A program made the translations under genes and the position numbers. Of a stretch of 64,000 nucleotides of DNA, positions 34,420 to 42,393 are shown in pieces. This DNA comes from Oscillospiraceae bacterium (GTDB taxonomy: Bacteria; Bacillota; Clostridia; Oscillospirales; CAG-272). How positions within the stretch are numbered: position 1 is the stretch's first letter; every line of letters starts with the position of its first letter. The notes under the pieces are model-generated. The model worked only from the letters and a program-made list of their open reading frames with translations. It did not search any database and was not told the origin of the DNA. The DNA is taken from the NCBI GenBank assembly GCA_015063845.1, contig SVTJ01000003.1:62001-126000 (forward strand), given 5' to 3'.

Positions 34420-35439
34420 ATGAAAAAACGAATTTTGATAACCGTTTGCGCTCTGCTGATCACCTGCCTTTTACTCGGTCTTTTGCAAGCGCTGGTGGTC
34501 CCAAAATATATATCCAATCCCGAGGGGCTTCTCGTAGGTGAATACTATGCCGAGGCAGGGGAGCACGACGTCGTGTTTATCGGCGACTGCGAGGTGTACG
34601 AGACCTTTATACCCGCATATTTGTGGGAAAAGCACGGTATATCGTCATACGTGCGCGGAAGTGCTCAGCAGCTGACGTGGCAGTCGTATTATCTGCTTGA
34701 GGATACTCTCAGATACGAAAAGCCTAAGGCGGTGGTGTTCAACGTTCTCGCTCTAAAATACGGAGAGCCGCAGAATGAGGCATATAACCGAATGACGCTC
34801 GACGGAATGAAATGGTCAAAAACAAAGATAGACGCAATTAGAGCATCTATGACCGAGGACGAAAGCTTTGTCGACTACGTGTTTCCGCTTCTCCGCTTCC
34901 ACTCGAGAATAACAGAGCTTGAAAAGAATGACTTCAAGTATATGTTCAAGGACAAAAAGGTATCGCACAGCGGATACCTTATGCAAAAGAATATCGTGCC
35001 TATGGAGAGTGCCGATGCGACAGAGGGCAGAGAGCTGCTTGACTACACGTTGCCAAAAAATTCGATGGACTATCTTGAAAAAATGAGAGCGCTGTGTGAG
35101 CAAAACGGAGTGGAGCTCATACTTATAAAATCACCTACCAATTCGTGGGGGTATTGGTGGTATGACGAATGGGACGAGCAGGTCAGAGAATATGCGACCG
35201 AAAAGCAGCTTACATATTACAACCTTATTCCCGAAACGGAGAATATCGGTATTGACTATACCACCGATACGTATGATAAGGGAGTTCACCTCAACGTCTA
35301 CGGCGCGGAGAAAACTACCGACTATTTCGGCAAGATACTCAAAGAAAAGCACGGTCTTGGAGATGTGACGCACAGCGATGCTCATATAGCCGCTTGGGGT
35401 GCGCGTGTTGAGGAATACAAAAAGGAAAGAAATTCATAA
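34420..35439 (+). CDS. DltD-like/SGNH-like surface protein with GDC motif
   Basis: A 339-residue protein with one N-terminal membrane helix (about 5-27) and an outside domain. FIGDCEVYETFIP (about residue 46) sits where SGNH/DltD/AlgX-like proteins usually have a serine (GDS or GSS). The late block DKGVHLNVYGAEKTTDYF (about 285) gives the expected Asp-x-x-His pair. By position it should complete transfer to teichoic acid or another acceptor. The Ser-to-Cys change is discussed in findings. The family assignment is moderate. Confidence 0.7.
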   Translation: MKKRILITVCALLITCLLLGLLQALVVPKYISNPEGLLVGEYYAEAGEHDVVFIGDCEVYETFIPAYLWEKHGISSYVRGSAQQLTWQSYYLLEDTLRYEKPKAVVFNVLALKYGEPQNEAYNRMTLDGMKWSKTKIDAIRASMTEDESFVDYVFPLLRFHSRITELEKNDFKYMFKDKKVSHSGYLMQKNIVPMESADATEGRELLDYTLPKNSMDYLEKMRALCEQNGVELILIKSPTNSWGYWWYDEWDEQVREYATEKQLTYYNLIPETENIGIDYTTDTYDKGVHLNVYGAEKTTDYFGKILKEKHGLGDVTHSDAHIAAWGARVEEYKKERNS

Positions 35440-35450
35440 GGAGCTTGGGT

Positions 35451-36005
35451 ATGAAGATTTTAAGAATAATAATTGCGCTTTTGCTTGTTGCGATCTGCAT
35501 ATTGTCTTGCGTTGCGTGTGAAAAGGACAGTGATACGTCTGCCGACAGTGGCAGTCCGTCATCAACAAAGAAGGATAATGAAGATAAAGACAGCGACGGC
35601 ACTGTAAAGATGTACGTTAAGTATAACGACGTCAAAATAGCGATTGGCGCTAAGGCGGACAGCATTATTGAAGCACTTGGCGAGCCTCAGAGCAAGACCG
35701 AGATCGGTGACTGCGGAGGACTTGGCGCACAGGTCAAGTACGTATATCCGTCTATTGAGGTCTACGTTCTTGAAAGCAAGACCGAGGGTAACATTATCGA
35801 CCAGATAACCTTCCGTGACGATATAGTCAGTACCCCCGAGGGTGTTTGCATAGGAGCTACTGTTTCCGAGGCAAAAGAGGCACTTGGTAAGCCTACATCC
35901 GAAACCGAAAAGGCTCTGCTTTATACAAGCGGAAAATACACGCTCAAGCTAAGCATCAGCGACGGTGCTGTCAGTGAGATAAACTATATAACACAAACCA
36001 ATTAA
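35451..36005 (+). CDS. lipoprotein with duplicated BamE-like motif
   Basis: A 184-residue lipoprotein. The signal peptide ends with ILSC or CVAC (lipobox near residue 20-24), followed by an acidic Ser/Asp-rich linker. Two repeat-like segments follow: IGAKADSIIEALGEPQSK and IGATVSEAKEALGKPTSE, each recalling the short helix-turn of SmpA/BamE-type folds. The function is unknown. The start ATG at 35451 has AAGGAG; TTG at 35445 is too close to it. It is the last gene of the surface operon, 11 bp after the DltD-like gene. Confidence 0.7.
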   Translation: MKILRIIIALLLVAICILSCVACEKDSDTSADSGSPSSTKKDNEDKDSDGTVKMYVKYNDVKIAIGAKADSIIEALGEPQSKTEIGDCGGLGAQVKYVYPSIEVYVLESKTEGNIIDQITFRDDIVSTPEGVCIGATVSEAKEALGKPTSETEKALLYTSGKYTLKLSISDGAVSEINYITQTN

Positions 36006-36010
36006 AAAAC

Positions 36011-36046
36011 AAACTCGTCGGACGTTATGTTCCGACGAGTTTTTGT
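36011..36046 (+). terminator. terminator of surface operon
   Basis: Perfect 12-bp stem AAACTCGTCGGA / TCCGACGAGTTT with an 8-nt loop and TT tail. Confidence 0.9.
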
Positions 36047-36057
36047 ATAAGGATGTA

Positions 36058-36873
36058 CTATATTATATTTTCTCTCTTTCTCGGCAGATCGCGGTTGCGG
36101 AATTTGAGGGCGGAAATGCCCACCTTTTTTGAAAAGAATTCCGAGAAATAGCTTTCGTTCTCAAAGCCCACGGCGTATGCGATCTCTTTTACCGACATCT
36201 CGCTTTCAAGCAAAAGTCTCTGGCTCTCACTCAGGCGTTTGTTGAGGATATACTGCTTTGGACTGATATTGAATACCTGCTTGAAGTAGTTTGAGAAATA
36301 CATCGTGCTGATATTCATAATTGCGGCAAGCTCTGAAAGGGAGATATTTCGCTTGTAGTTTTTATCTATATATGTAAGCACCGACTCAAATTTTATAAGG
36401 CTGTGCCTTTGCGCGCTTATCTCGGAGAAGAAGGGAGCAAGCAAAAGACTCATTGCGCCTTGTACCTTGAGATATGCTTCGTGGGTATTGCTCGCGTAAT
36501 TATCGGTGACACAACGGAAAAGGTATTCTGTCATCTCATCCGACGGTATGGAATAACGGTCGGAGAGATATCTGTAAAGCGCGAAAATAGGAGAATCTGC
36601 CGCAAAATGAATATAGTATTTGTTCATTTCTCCGTGTATCTCGCTCTGTACTACCGAGTAGGCAGGAATGAAGTACACTCTGCCAGGTACGAGGTCTATT
36701 GTTTTATCATAAAGATGCAGCTTTGCCGTGCCACTCGTGAGAAAATAAAGACGGTGATACTGTATTTGGTGGTGGTTTTTGTCCCACACTACGTCGTTCC
36801 ATTCCTCACCTATAAGCTCTTGAAGTGCAAAAACAACGGAATATCTATTGCTGTCAAAAATATGCTCGCTCAT
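36058..36873 (-). CDS. AraC family transcriptional regulator
   Basis: A 271-residue regulator. The N-terminal half (about 1-140) is a cupin-like sensing domain (HHQIQYHRLYFLTSGTAKLH, then PGRVYFIPAYSV). The C-terminal half has two helix-turn-helix units (about 170-262) with SLSELAAIMNISTMYFSNYF and the family signature VKEIAYAVGFENESYFSEFF. RBS AGGTGG. It is divergent from fucI, so it probably controls it in response to a sugar. Confidence 0.9.
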   Translation of the reverse strand: MSEHIFDSNRYSVVFALQELIGEEWNDVVWDKNHHQIQYHRLYFLTSGTAKLHLYDKTIDLVPGRVYFIPAYSVVQSEIHGEMNKYYIHFAADSPIFALYRYLSDRYSIPSDEMTEYLFRCVTDNYASNTHEAYLKVQGAMSLLLAPFFSEISAQRHSLIKFESVLTYIDKNYKRNISLSELAAIMNISTMYFSNYFKQVFNISPKQYILNKRLSESQRLLLESEMSVKEIAYAVGFENESYFSEFFSKKVGISALKFRNRDLPRKRENII

Positions 36874-36916
36874 ATTACCACCTAAATTTTGTTAATAAAA
36901 TTGTAGCTTTTGCCTA

Positions 36917-36945
36917 TTGAAAATATTATAATTCATATTTATAAT
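36917..36945 (+). promoter_or_regulatory. SigA promoter of fucI
   Basis: TTGAAA (36917-36922), 17 bp, TATAAT (36940-36945). A start near 36952 would place an inverted repeat directly downstream. Confidence 0.65.
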
Positions 36946-36959
36946 AAAATCAAGAGCAA

Positions 36960-36988
36960 ATTGAAAAATTGAGCTATTATTTTTCAAT
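36960..36988. promoter_or_regulatory. inverted repeat, candidate operator of fucI
   Basis: ATTGAAAAAT, 9 bp, ATTTTTCAAT: a perfect 10-bp inverted repeat between the fucI promoter and its RBS. A further ATTGAAAA copy overlaps the -35 at 36916. The AraC regulator is the obvious candidate binder. Confidence 0.5.
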
Positions 36989-37015
36989 AATTTTATTAGA
37001 AGGAGAAAACTAAAA

Positions 37016-38851
37016 ATGGCAAAGAACAGATATGTTGGTGATTATCCCGTTATCGGTATCCGTCCGTGTATCGACGGCAGAAGAGGACCTATGCAGCTTC
37101 GCGAGTCTCTCGAGCCCACCGTTTGGGCAATGGCAGAGGCGGCAAAGAAGCTCTTTGAGGAAAATCTTTTTTATTCTAACGGCGAACCCGTAAAGGTAGT
37201 TATGGCTGATACTTGCATCGGACGTGTTCCCGAGGCAGCTGCTTGCGCAGATAAGTTTAAGAAGGAAGGCGTTGCTATCACTCTTTCCGTAACCTCTTGC
37301 TGGTGCTACGGCTCCGAGACTATGGATATGGATCCCGACACAATAAAGGCAGTATGGGGCTTTAACGGAACAGAGCGTCCCGGAGCTGTTTATCTTGCGG
37401 CAGTTCTCGCAGGACACGCTCAGAAGGGACTTCCCGCGTTCGGTATCTACGGACACGAGGTTCAGGATGTTGGCGATGTTGGAGATATTCCCGAGGACGT
37501 TAAGGAAGACCTGCTTCGCTTTGGTCGTGCGGCTGTTGCTGTTGCAACCATGAGAGGAAAGTCCTATCTCCAGATAGGCTCTCAGTGCATGGGTATCGCA
37601 GGCTCTATCATCGACCAGGATATGATGGAAGCATACTTCGGCATGAGAGTTGAGTCTGTTGACGAGGTCGAGATACTTCGCCGTATGGAAGAAGGTATCT
37701 ATGACGAAGAGGAGTACCAGAAGGCACTTGCTTGGACGCTTGAGCACTGCAAGATGGGTAGAGACGACAACCCCGAAACAGTTGAATTCATGGGTGAGAC
37801 CCGCAAGATAAAGGTCTCCGATGAGGAGAAGATGAAGCAGTGGGAGTTCACGGTTAAGATGTACTGCATCATCAAGGACCTCATGGCAGGAAACGATAAG
37901 ATATCAGATGCGTTTAAGGAAGAGCAGTTAGGACACAACGCGATCGCGGGCGGATTCCAGGGACAGAGACAGTGGACAGACCACTGGCCCAACTGTGACT
38001 ACCCCGAGGCTCTGCTTTCCTCTACGTTCGACCATAACGGTGCGAGAGAGCCGTACACGCTTGCTACCGAGAACGACGTTCTCAACGGTATGTGTATGCT
38101 TATGATGAGACTTCTTACACACCGTGCTCAGATATTTGCAGACGTTCGTACATATTGGTCTGGTGACGCAACAAAGAGAGTTACGGGATATGACCTTGAT
38201 GGCAAGGCTAAGGAGTCCGACGGTATAATCCACCTTCTCAACTCGGGAGCTGCTTGTCTTGATGCTTGCGGTGAGTGCACCGACGAGAACGGCAACGCTA
38301 CCATGAAGAAGTGGTGGGAGGTTACTGACGAGGATATCAAGAAGATGACCGACGCTACCGTTTGGTGTGAGGCAGGTTTGGATAATTTCCGTGGCGGCGG
38401 ATTCTCCAGCCACTACACAACAAGAGCGGAAATGCCTTGTACTATGATAAGACTTAACCTTATAAAGGGACTTGGTCCTGTTCTTCAGATCGCTGAGGGT
38501 TGGACTGTAAAGCTTCCCGATGACGTTTCCGATACTCTTATGGAAAGAACAAATCCCACGTGGCCCTGCACATGGTTCGCACCCAGATGTGATGGTAAGG
38601 AGGGAAGCCCCTTCAAGACCGCATACGAGGTAATGCGTAACTGGGGAGCAAACCACGGAGCTATCTCCTACGGACATATCGGAGCAGACCTTATCACGAT
38701 GTGCTCGATGCTTCGTATTCCCGTATGTATGCATAACGTGCCCGAGGACGATATCTTCCGTCCCGCAGCATGGGGCGCATTCGGTATGGACAAGGAAGGA
38801 CAGGACTACAGAGCTTGTGCGACCTACGGTCCTATGTATAAGAAGTACTGA
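37016..38851 (+). CDS. fucI: L-fucose isomerase
   Basis: Interconverts L-fucose and L-fuculose (often also D-arabinose and D-ribulose) in the cytoplasm with Mn2+. The 611-residue protein matches FucI end to end: IGIRPCIDGRRGPMQLRES near the N-terminus, SCWCYGSETMDMDP, WGFNGTERPGAVYLAA, the metal ligands in ATENDVLNG and FADVRTYWSGD, and the final IPVCMHNVPEDD. RBS AAGGAGA. No fuculokinase, aldolase or permease is near, so the rest of the pathway must lie elsewhere. Confidence 0.95.
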   Translation: MAKNRYVGDYPVIGIRPCIDGRRGPMQLRESLEPTVWAMAEAAKKLFEENLFYSNGEPVKVVMADTCIGRVPEAAACADKFKKEGVAITLSVTSCWCYGSETMDMDPDTIKAVWGFNGTERPGAVYLAAVLAGHAQKGLPAFGIYGHEVQDVGDVGDIPEDVKEDLLRFGRAAVAVATMRGKSYLQIGSQCMGIAGSIIDQDMMEAYFGMRVESVDEVEILRRMEEGIYDEEEYQKALAWTLEHCKMGRDDNPETVEFMGETRKIKVSDEEKMKQWEFTVKMYCIIKDLMAGNDKISDAFKEEQLGHNAIAGGFQGQRQWTDHWPNCDYPEALLSSTFDHNGAREPYTLATENDVLNGMCMLMMRLLTHRAQIFADVRTYWSGDATKRVTGYDLDGKAKESDGIIHLLNSGAACLDACGECTDENGNATMKKWWEVTDEDIKKMTDATVWCEAGLDNFRGGGFSSHYTTRAEMPCTMIRLNLIKGLGPVLQIAEGWTVKLPDDVSDTLMERTNPTWPCTWFAPRCDGKEGSPFKTAYEVMRNWGANHGAISYGHIGADLITMCSMLRIPVCMHNVPEDDIFRPAAWGAFGMDKEGQDYRACATYGPMYKKY

Positions 38852-38858
38852 TAAAAAA

Positions 38859-38893
38859 CAAAACGGAGTTGAGATCTCTCAACTCCGTTTTTT
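38859..38893. terminator. bidirectional terminator after fucI
   Basis: Stem AAACGGAGTTGAGA / TCTCAACTCCGTTT with T run, between convergent genes. Confidence 0.9.
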
Positions 38894-40085
38894 AATATCC
38901 CATTGTTGTAAGCAGCTGGTATCTTACCGCACTCACAAACGTGTTATCACCTGATATAAGCAATATAGTGTCTTTGTTAAGCTCCTTTAGCGCGTTCTTG
39001 ACAATAGCCTTCTTGCTTTTTTCGGGTCCTATTATTCTCTCGATAGTATATCCCCGTTCCGTCAGCGCATCAACGTAAGCGTTCGCCAGAGCCTCATCGG
39101 GAAGACACAGTCTCACACGTCTTCCGCTGATATCCTTAAAGTCGGCAAGCGCGTCGCAGACGATGCCGATAGCGACGGGGGAGTGGGTGCTGTCGATTAT
39201 CATAAGCGGATTTATTGACACTACCTCGAATTTTGCGGGTATTGTCAGCTTTAAAAATCCGTTTGAGATAGCGTCTTCACTGATATCAAAGCCCTTACGA
39301 ACCAGCATCTCGACTGCTTCAAGCACGAGAACGGCGTTGTATATCTGGAAACGACCGCATAGGCGCAGGGAATAGTCCTTGCCCTTATATGAAAAGCTTG
39401 TATTTGTAAAGGAAAGTCTGCCGACCTTTATTGCCGATTTTTGCGGAAGGGTGAGACGGCAGCTTGCGGCATAGCAGGTGTCTGAGATTATCTTGTAGGC
39501 GTCATTGTTCTGCGGAACACTGACGATCTCCTCGATACCTCGGCATATATAAGAGCGTATGCGCACTATCTCCGCCTGACTGTTGCAGGGGATAGTGCCG
39601 CAGATTATTGCCGCGAAAGGGGGAGGTAGCTGGACGGACGGATCAATGCCGAAGTGATCGCTCTCAATTATGCATATCTCGCATTTTTTGTCGACGAATG
39701 CAAGAAGCGCGATGCACAAAAGTATCTCCGCGCCTACGGGCTCAAGAGCTACGTTCTCATCGTCGGTAGTCTGCTTTGCGGAGGCTCTTACCATCTCGGT
39801 ATAGTGAGCAAATTCGTCCATTGATATCGGTTTTCCGCCAATGCAAACGTTCTCTCTCGGTTCATCACGCAACGGCATACGCAGACATCCCACTCGGTAT
39901 CCCGCGCTTGTAAGAATAGAGGTGAGCATTTCCGCGCACACAGTCTTTCCGTTGCTTCCCGCAAGTCGAATATATTTAATTCTTTTTTGTGGCGAGCCAA
40001 GCCTTGCAAGCATACGCAGAAGCGCTCCCGTACTTTTTTTATCGGGGGCGCTTTTGATATGCTTTACGGCATTAACGTATGTCAC
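38892..40085 (-). CDS. degenerate FolC/Mur-ligase-like paralogue
   Basis: A 397-residue protein with the overall plan of folylpolyglutamate synthase. The P-loop GSNGKTVCAEML (about residue 43) is kept. The FolC signature EAGMGGRxDSTN is replaced by IESDHFGIDPSV and the DGAHNP motif by DSTHSP, so normal folate ligase activity is doubtful. The start is GTG at 40085 with a strong AGGAGG RBS. It is last in the minus-strand group plsY, methyltransferase, this gene. A conventional folC lies about 3 kb away (42935). It may ligate another substrate. Confidence 0.7.
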   Translation of the reverse strand: MTYVNAVKHIKSAPDKKSTGALLRMLARLGSPQKRIKYIRLAGSNGKTVCAEMLTSILTSAGYRVGCLRMPLRDEPRENVCIGGKPISMDEFAHYTEMVRASAKQTTDDENVALEPVGAEILLCIALLAFVDKKCEICIIESDHFGIDPSVQLPPPFAAIICGTIPCNSQAEIVRIRSYICRGIEEIVSVPQNNDAYKIISDTCYAASCRLTLPQKSAIKVGRLSFTNTSFSYKGKDYSLRLCGRFQIYNAVLVLEAVEMLVRKGFDISEDAISNGFLKLTIPAKFEVVSINPLMIIDSTHSPVAIGIVCDALADFKDISGRRVRLCLPDEALANAYVDALTERGYTIERIIGPEKSKKAIVKNALKELNKDTILLISGDNTFVSAVRYQLLTTMGY

Positions 40086-40100
40086 GGTCTGCCTCCTGGA

Positions 40101-41285
40101 TTAAAAATGATATTTGTCGGCGTCACCGCACAAGAATTTCTTGGCGGCAAGATATTCCTCGCGAGCCTTTTTTGCAGCGTCGGAATTTTCATCAAAATTC
40201 TTTTTACGAACTGCACGCAGCATTATATTCTTTGGCGTTTCATCGGGGTCTATAAGCTCAAGAGCCGCAGTGGTGTAGCCCTGTGCCTCAAGTCGCTTAA
40301 GACGGAGAGCATCAGTTGCGGCATCGCAAAGCTTCTGGCGAAGCATTGAATAATCGGTGATAAACGAGAGAGCCTCGCAATCTATCGAATGATTGAGCTC
40401 GTGGTGACAGCAGGGAGTGGAGAGTATAACATCCGCCTTCCATTGTGCAGCCTTTTTGAGAACTATATCGGTAGCAACGTCGCAAGCGTGAAGTGAGATA
40501 ACAAGCGAGGGAAGTGTATCCGTGTGATAATCGTTTATATCTCCACAAATAAATTCCAGTCCATCAAAGCCAACTCTTTTTGCTACTTCCGAGCAGTATT
40601 CAATAACGTCAGCCTTAAGGTCTATGCCTGTCATGCTGACCTCGTATTTCTTTACGTTTGCAAAATAGTGATACACAGCAAAGGAAAGATAGCTCTTTCC
40701 GCAGCAGAGGTCGCATATGCGTATCTTGCCCGTCGGAAGCTTGTCCTCGACGTCGCGCACAAGCTCAAGAAAACGGTTGATCTGTCTGAACTTTGACTGC
40801 TTTTTGTCATATACACGACCGCTTTTATCTGAAACTCCGAGTTCTGTGAGAAAAGGCTCGCTTCCGTCAAGAATATAGGACTTTTTGCGGTTGTTAGCGG
40901 CAGTTACAGGCGTTCCGTCAGCGGCGGATGAGAGTTTTCTTATGAGCTTATCACCGCCAAGAAGCACACGCTTTCCTTTGCTTGATACGCGGTATTCGCA
41001 CTCACCCTCGCGAGTGTATACGTTTATCTGTGAAAAGCTGTTAACTATATCAAGAAGTACGGCAATGTCTTGCTCTTTCAAAGCAATATTTTTGTGCGTT
41101 GCTTTGTTGTCGGCGTGAAAGATCTCTGCCTGTAAACAAGTCGAGCCCCCAAGCGAGATGGGGGACACGACAGCTTTGATTATTGTTTTATCTTTTGATT
41201 TTGAAAACACAGCCTTTTTGAGCGCATTCTTTTTTGCGGCGAGAAATACTGTCTCGCAAAGCTGCTGTTCTATCAAGATATCCAT
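40101..41285 (-). CDS. SAM-dependent methyltransferase (Methyltransf_32 type)
   Basis: A 394-residue soluble protein. The SAM-binding motif I is ICDLCCGKSYLSFAVYH (about residue 189). The motifs SLHACDVATD (about 255) and STPCCHHELN (about 280) match the Methyltransf_32 family, whose members are poorly characterised and may act on RNA. The N-terminal 170 residues have no assigned domain. It is 12 bp after plsY and 15 bp before the degenerate FolC gene. Confidence 0.8.
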   Translation of the reverse strand: MDILIEQQLCETVFLAAKKNALKKAVFSKSKDKTIIKAVVSPISLGGSTCLQAEIFHADNKATHKNIALKEQDIAVLLDIVNSFSQINVYTREGECEYRVSSKGKRVLLGGDKLIRKLSSAADGTPVTAANNRKKSYILDGSEPFLTELGVSDKSGRVYDKKQSKFRQINRFLELVRDVEDKLPTGKIRICDLCCGKSYLSFAVYHYFANVKKYEVSMTGIDLKADVIEYCSEVAKRVGFDGLEFICGDINDYHTDTLPSLVISLHACDVATDIVLKKAAQWKADVILSTPCCHHELNHSIDCEALSFITDYSMLRQKLCDAATDALRLKRLEAQGYTTAALELIDPDETPKNIMLRAVRKKNFDENSDAAKKAREEYLAAKKFLCGDADKYHF

Positions 41286-41297
41286 ATTACCTCTTAT

Positions 41298-42050
41298 TTA
41301 TTGTTCGGAGTTTGTATTGTCATCTGTCTTTGCAGGGGGAGCAACACTCTTTTTAAAGGAGAATTTGCTCTCGGTGCGGTTTTGCAGACGCTTGATATTG
41401 TCCTTGTGCTTGAATATAACGAGGAGTGCTATTATAAGTGCAAAAAGCACGTAAGGACAACCACCGTTGAGCCATACCTCGATTCCGTTAAGGATAAAAG
41501 GATACATAAGCACGCTCATTATTGATGCAAGCGAGAGATATTTTGTCATTGCAAGGATAGCGACGAAGAGCGCGAAAAGAATAATGAAAACAAAAGGATT
41601 GCACATGAGTATGGTTACAGCGGTCGTAACGACACCTTTGCCGCCCTTGAATTTGTAGAATATGGGGAATACGTGACCGAATACGCAAGCCATACCTGCC
41701 ATGTAAGCGCCGAGCTGACCGAAAAGCGCGTATCCGAAAAGGCAGGCGACCACAGCCTTGAGAGCATCGCCGAGCAACGTAAGTCCAGCTGCTTTTTTGC
41801 CGTATGTACGCATCATATTCGTCATACCCGCATTTTTGCTTCCGTGCTGGCGAATATCCTCGTGGTAGGTCTTACCAGAGATTATGATGGCGAAATTGAT
41901 GCTTCCGAGAAGATAACCGACGGCGATTATTGCGACCGCTCCAATTATCCAAAGTGCGAGGCTGGTGCCTTGTGAAAGAGTTCCAACGTGTGTCAGAATG
42001 TATGTTTGTAAAAAACCGTAACCAAATAAAGTATCAATAAACCAAGTCAT
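41298..42050 (-). CDS. plsY: glycerol-3-phosphate acyltransferase PlsY
   Basis: Integral membrane enzyme that transfers an acyl group from acyl-phosphate to glycerol-3-phosphate, the first step of phospholipid synthesis. The 250-residue protein shows the three PlsY motifs: GSINFAIIISG (about 55), RQHGSKNAGMTNMMRTYG (about 70) and GHVFPIFYKFKGGKGV (about 125). It has an extra N-terminal helix and a hydrophilic C-terminal tail compared with the usual 200 residues. The start at 42050 follows AAAGGA. Confidence 0.93.
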   Translation of the reverse strand: MTWFIDTLFGYGFLQTYILTHVGTLSQGTSLALWIIGAVAIIAVGYLLGSINFAIIISGKTYHEDIRQHGSKNAGMTNMMRTYGKKAAGLTLLGDALKAVVACLFGYALFGQLGAYMAGMACVFGHVFPIFYKFKGGKGVVTTAVTILMCNPFVFIILFALFVAILAMTKYLSLASIMSVLMYPFILNGIEVWLNGGCPYVLFALIIALLVIFKHKDNIKRLQNRTESKFSFKKSVAPPAKTDDNTNSEQ

Positions 42051-42139
42051 TGCGTATACCGTTCCTTTCGGCAAAAATAATCATACATCATAATTATATC
42101 ACAAATTAAATTTATAATCAAGAGATTTGAAAAATATTA

Positions 42140-42167
42140 TTGACAACTGCGGAAAAAGTGATATAAT
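42140..42167 (+). promoter_or_regulatory. SigA promoter of folT-folC
   Basis: TTGACA (42140-42145), 16 bp, TATAAT (42162-42167), about 36 bp before the THF aptamer. Confidence 0.75.
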
Positions 42168-42203
42168 ATAGTCGTGCAGAGAAAGAGAAAGCTCTGCAAG
42201 TTG

Positions 42204-42306
42204 TAGAAGAGTAAGGATATGAGCGTAAAGTGCTTGTCGGACGGGGAGTTGCCGATAGGACGAAAAGCCTTGTGGCTTGCGGCTCTTATCCTGCATCCCG
42301 CTTCAT
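42204..42306 (+). promoter_or_regulatory. tetrahydrofolate (THF) riboswitch aptamer
   Basis: Conserved pieces are in order: GAAGAGTAAGGAT, GAGCGTAAAGTGC, GCGGCTCTTATCC and TGCATCCCGCTTC. GAAG (42206-42209) pairs with CTTC (42301-42304). AGGATA-T-GAGC pairs with GCTC-T-TATCCT with a T.T mismatch, and AAGCC/GGCTT forms an inner hairpin. THF riboswitches are known in front of folT in Clostridia, and the next gene is folT. Confidence 0.88.
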
Positions 42307-42343
42307 ACGGCAAAAGGGTAGAATATAGAGAGCGAGTAGATTT

Positions 42344-42393
42344 CCTTCTTTATCCAGAGCCATATGCAGTTGGTGGGTAAAGGAGGTTTTTTT
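42344..42393 (+). terminator. THF riboswitch expression platform, terminator overlapping folT RBS
   Basis: CCTTCTTTATCC (42344-42355) can pair fully, with G-U pairs, with GGGTAAAGGAGG (42375-42386), which contains the folT SD. T7 (42387-42393) follows and then the ATG. GGGTAGA (42316-42322) could pair with TTTATCC (42349-42355) as an antiterminator. Confidence 0.75.
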
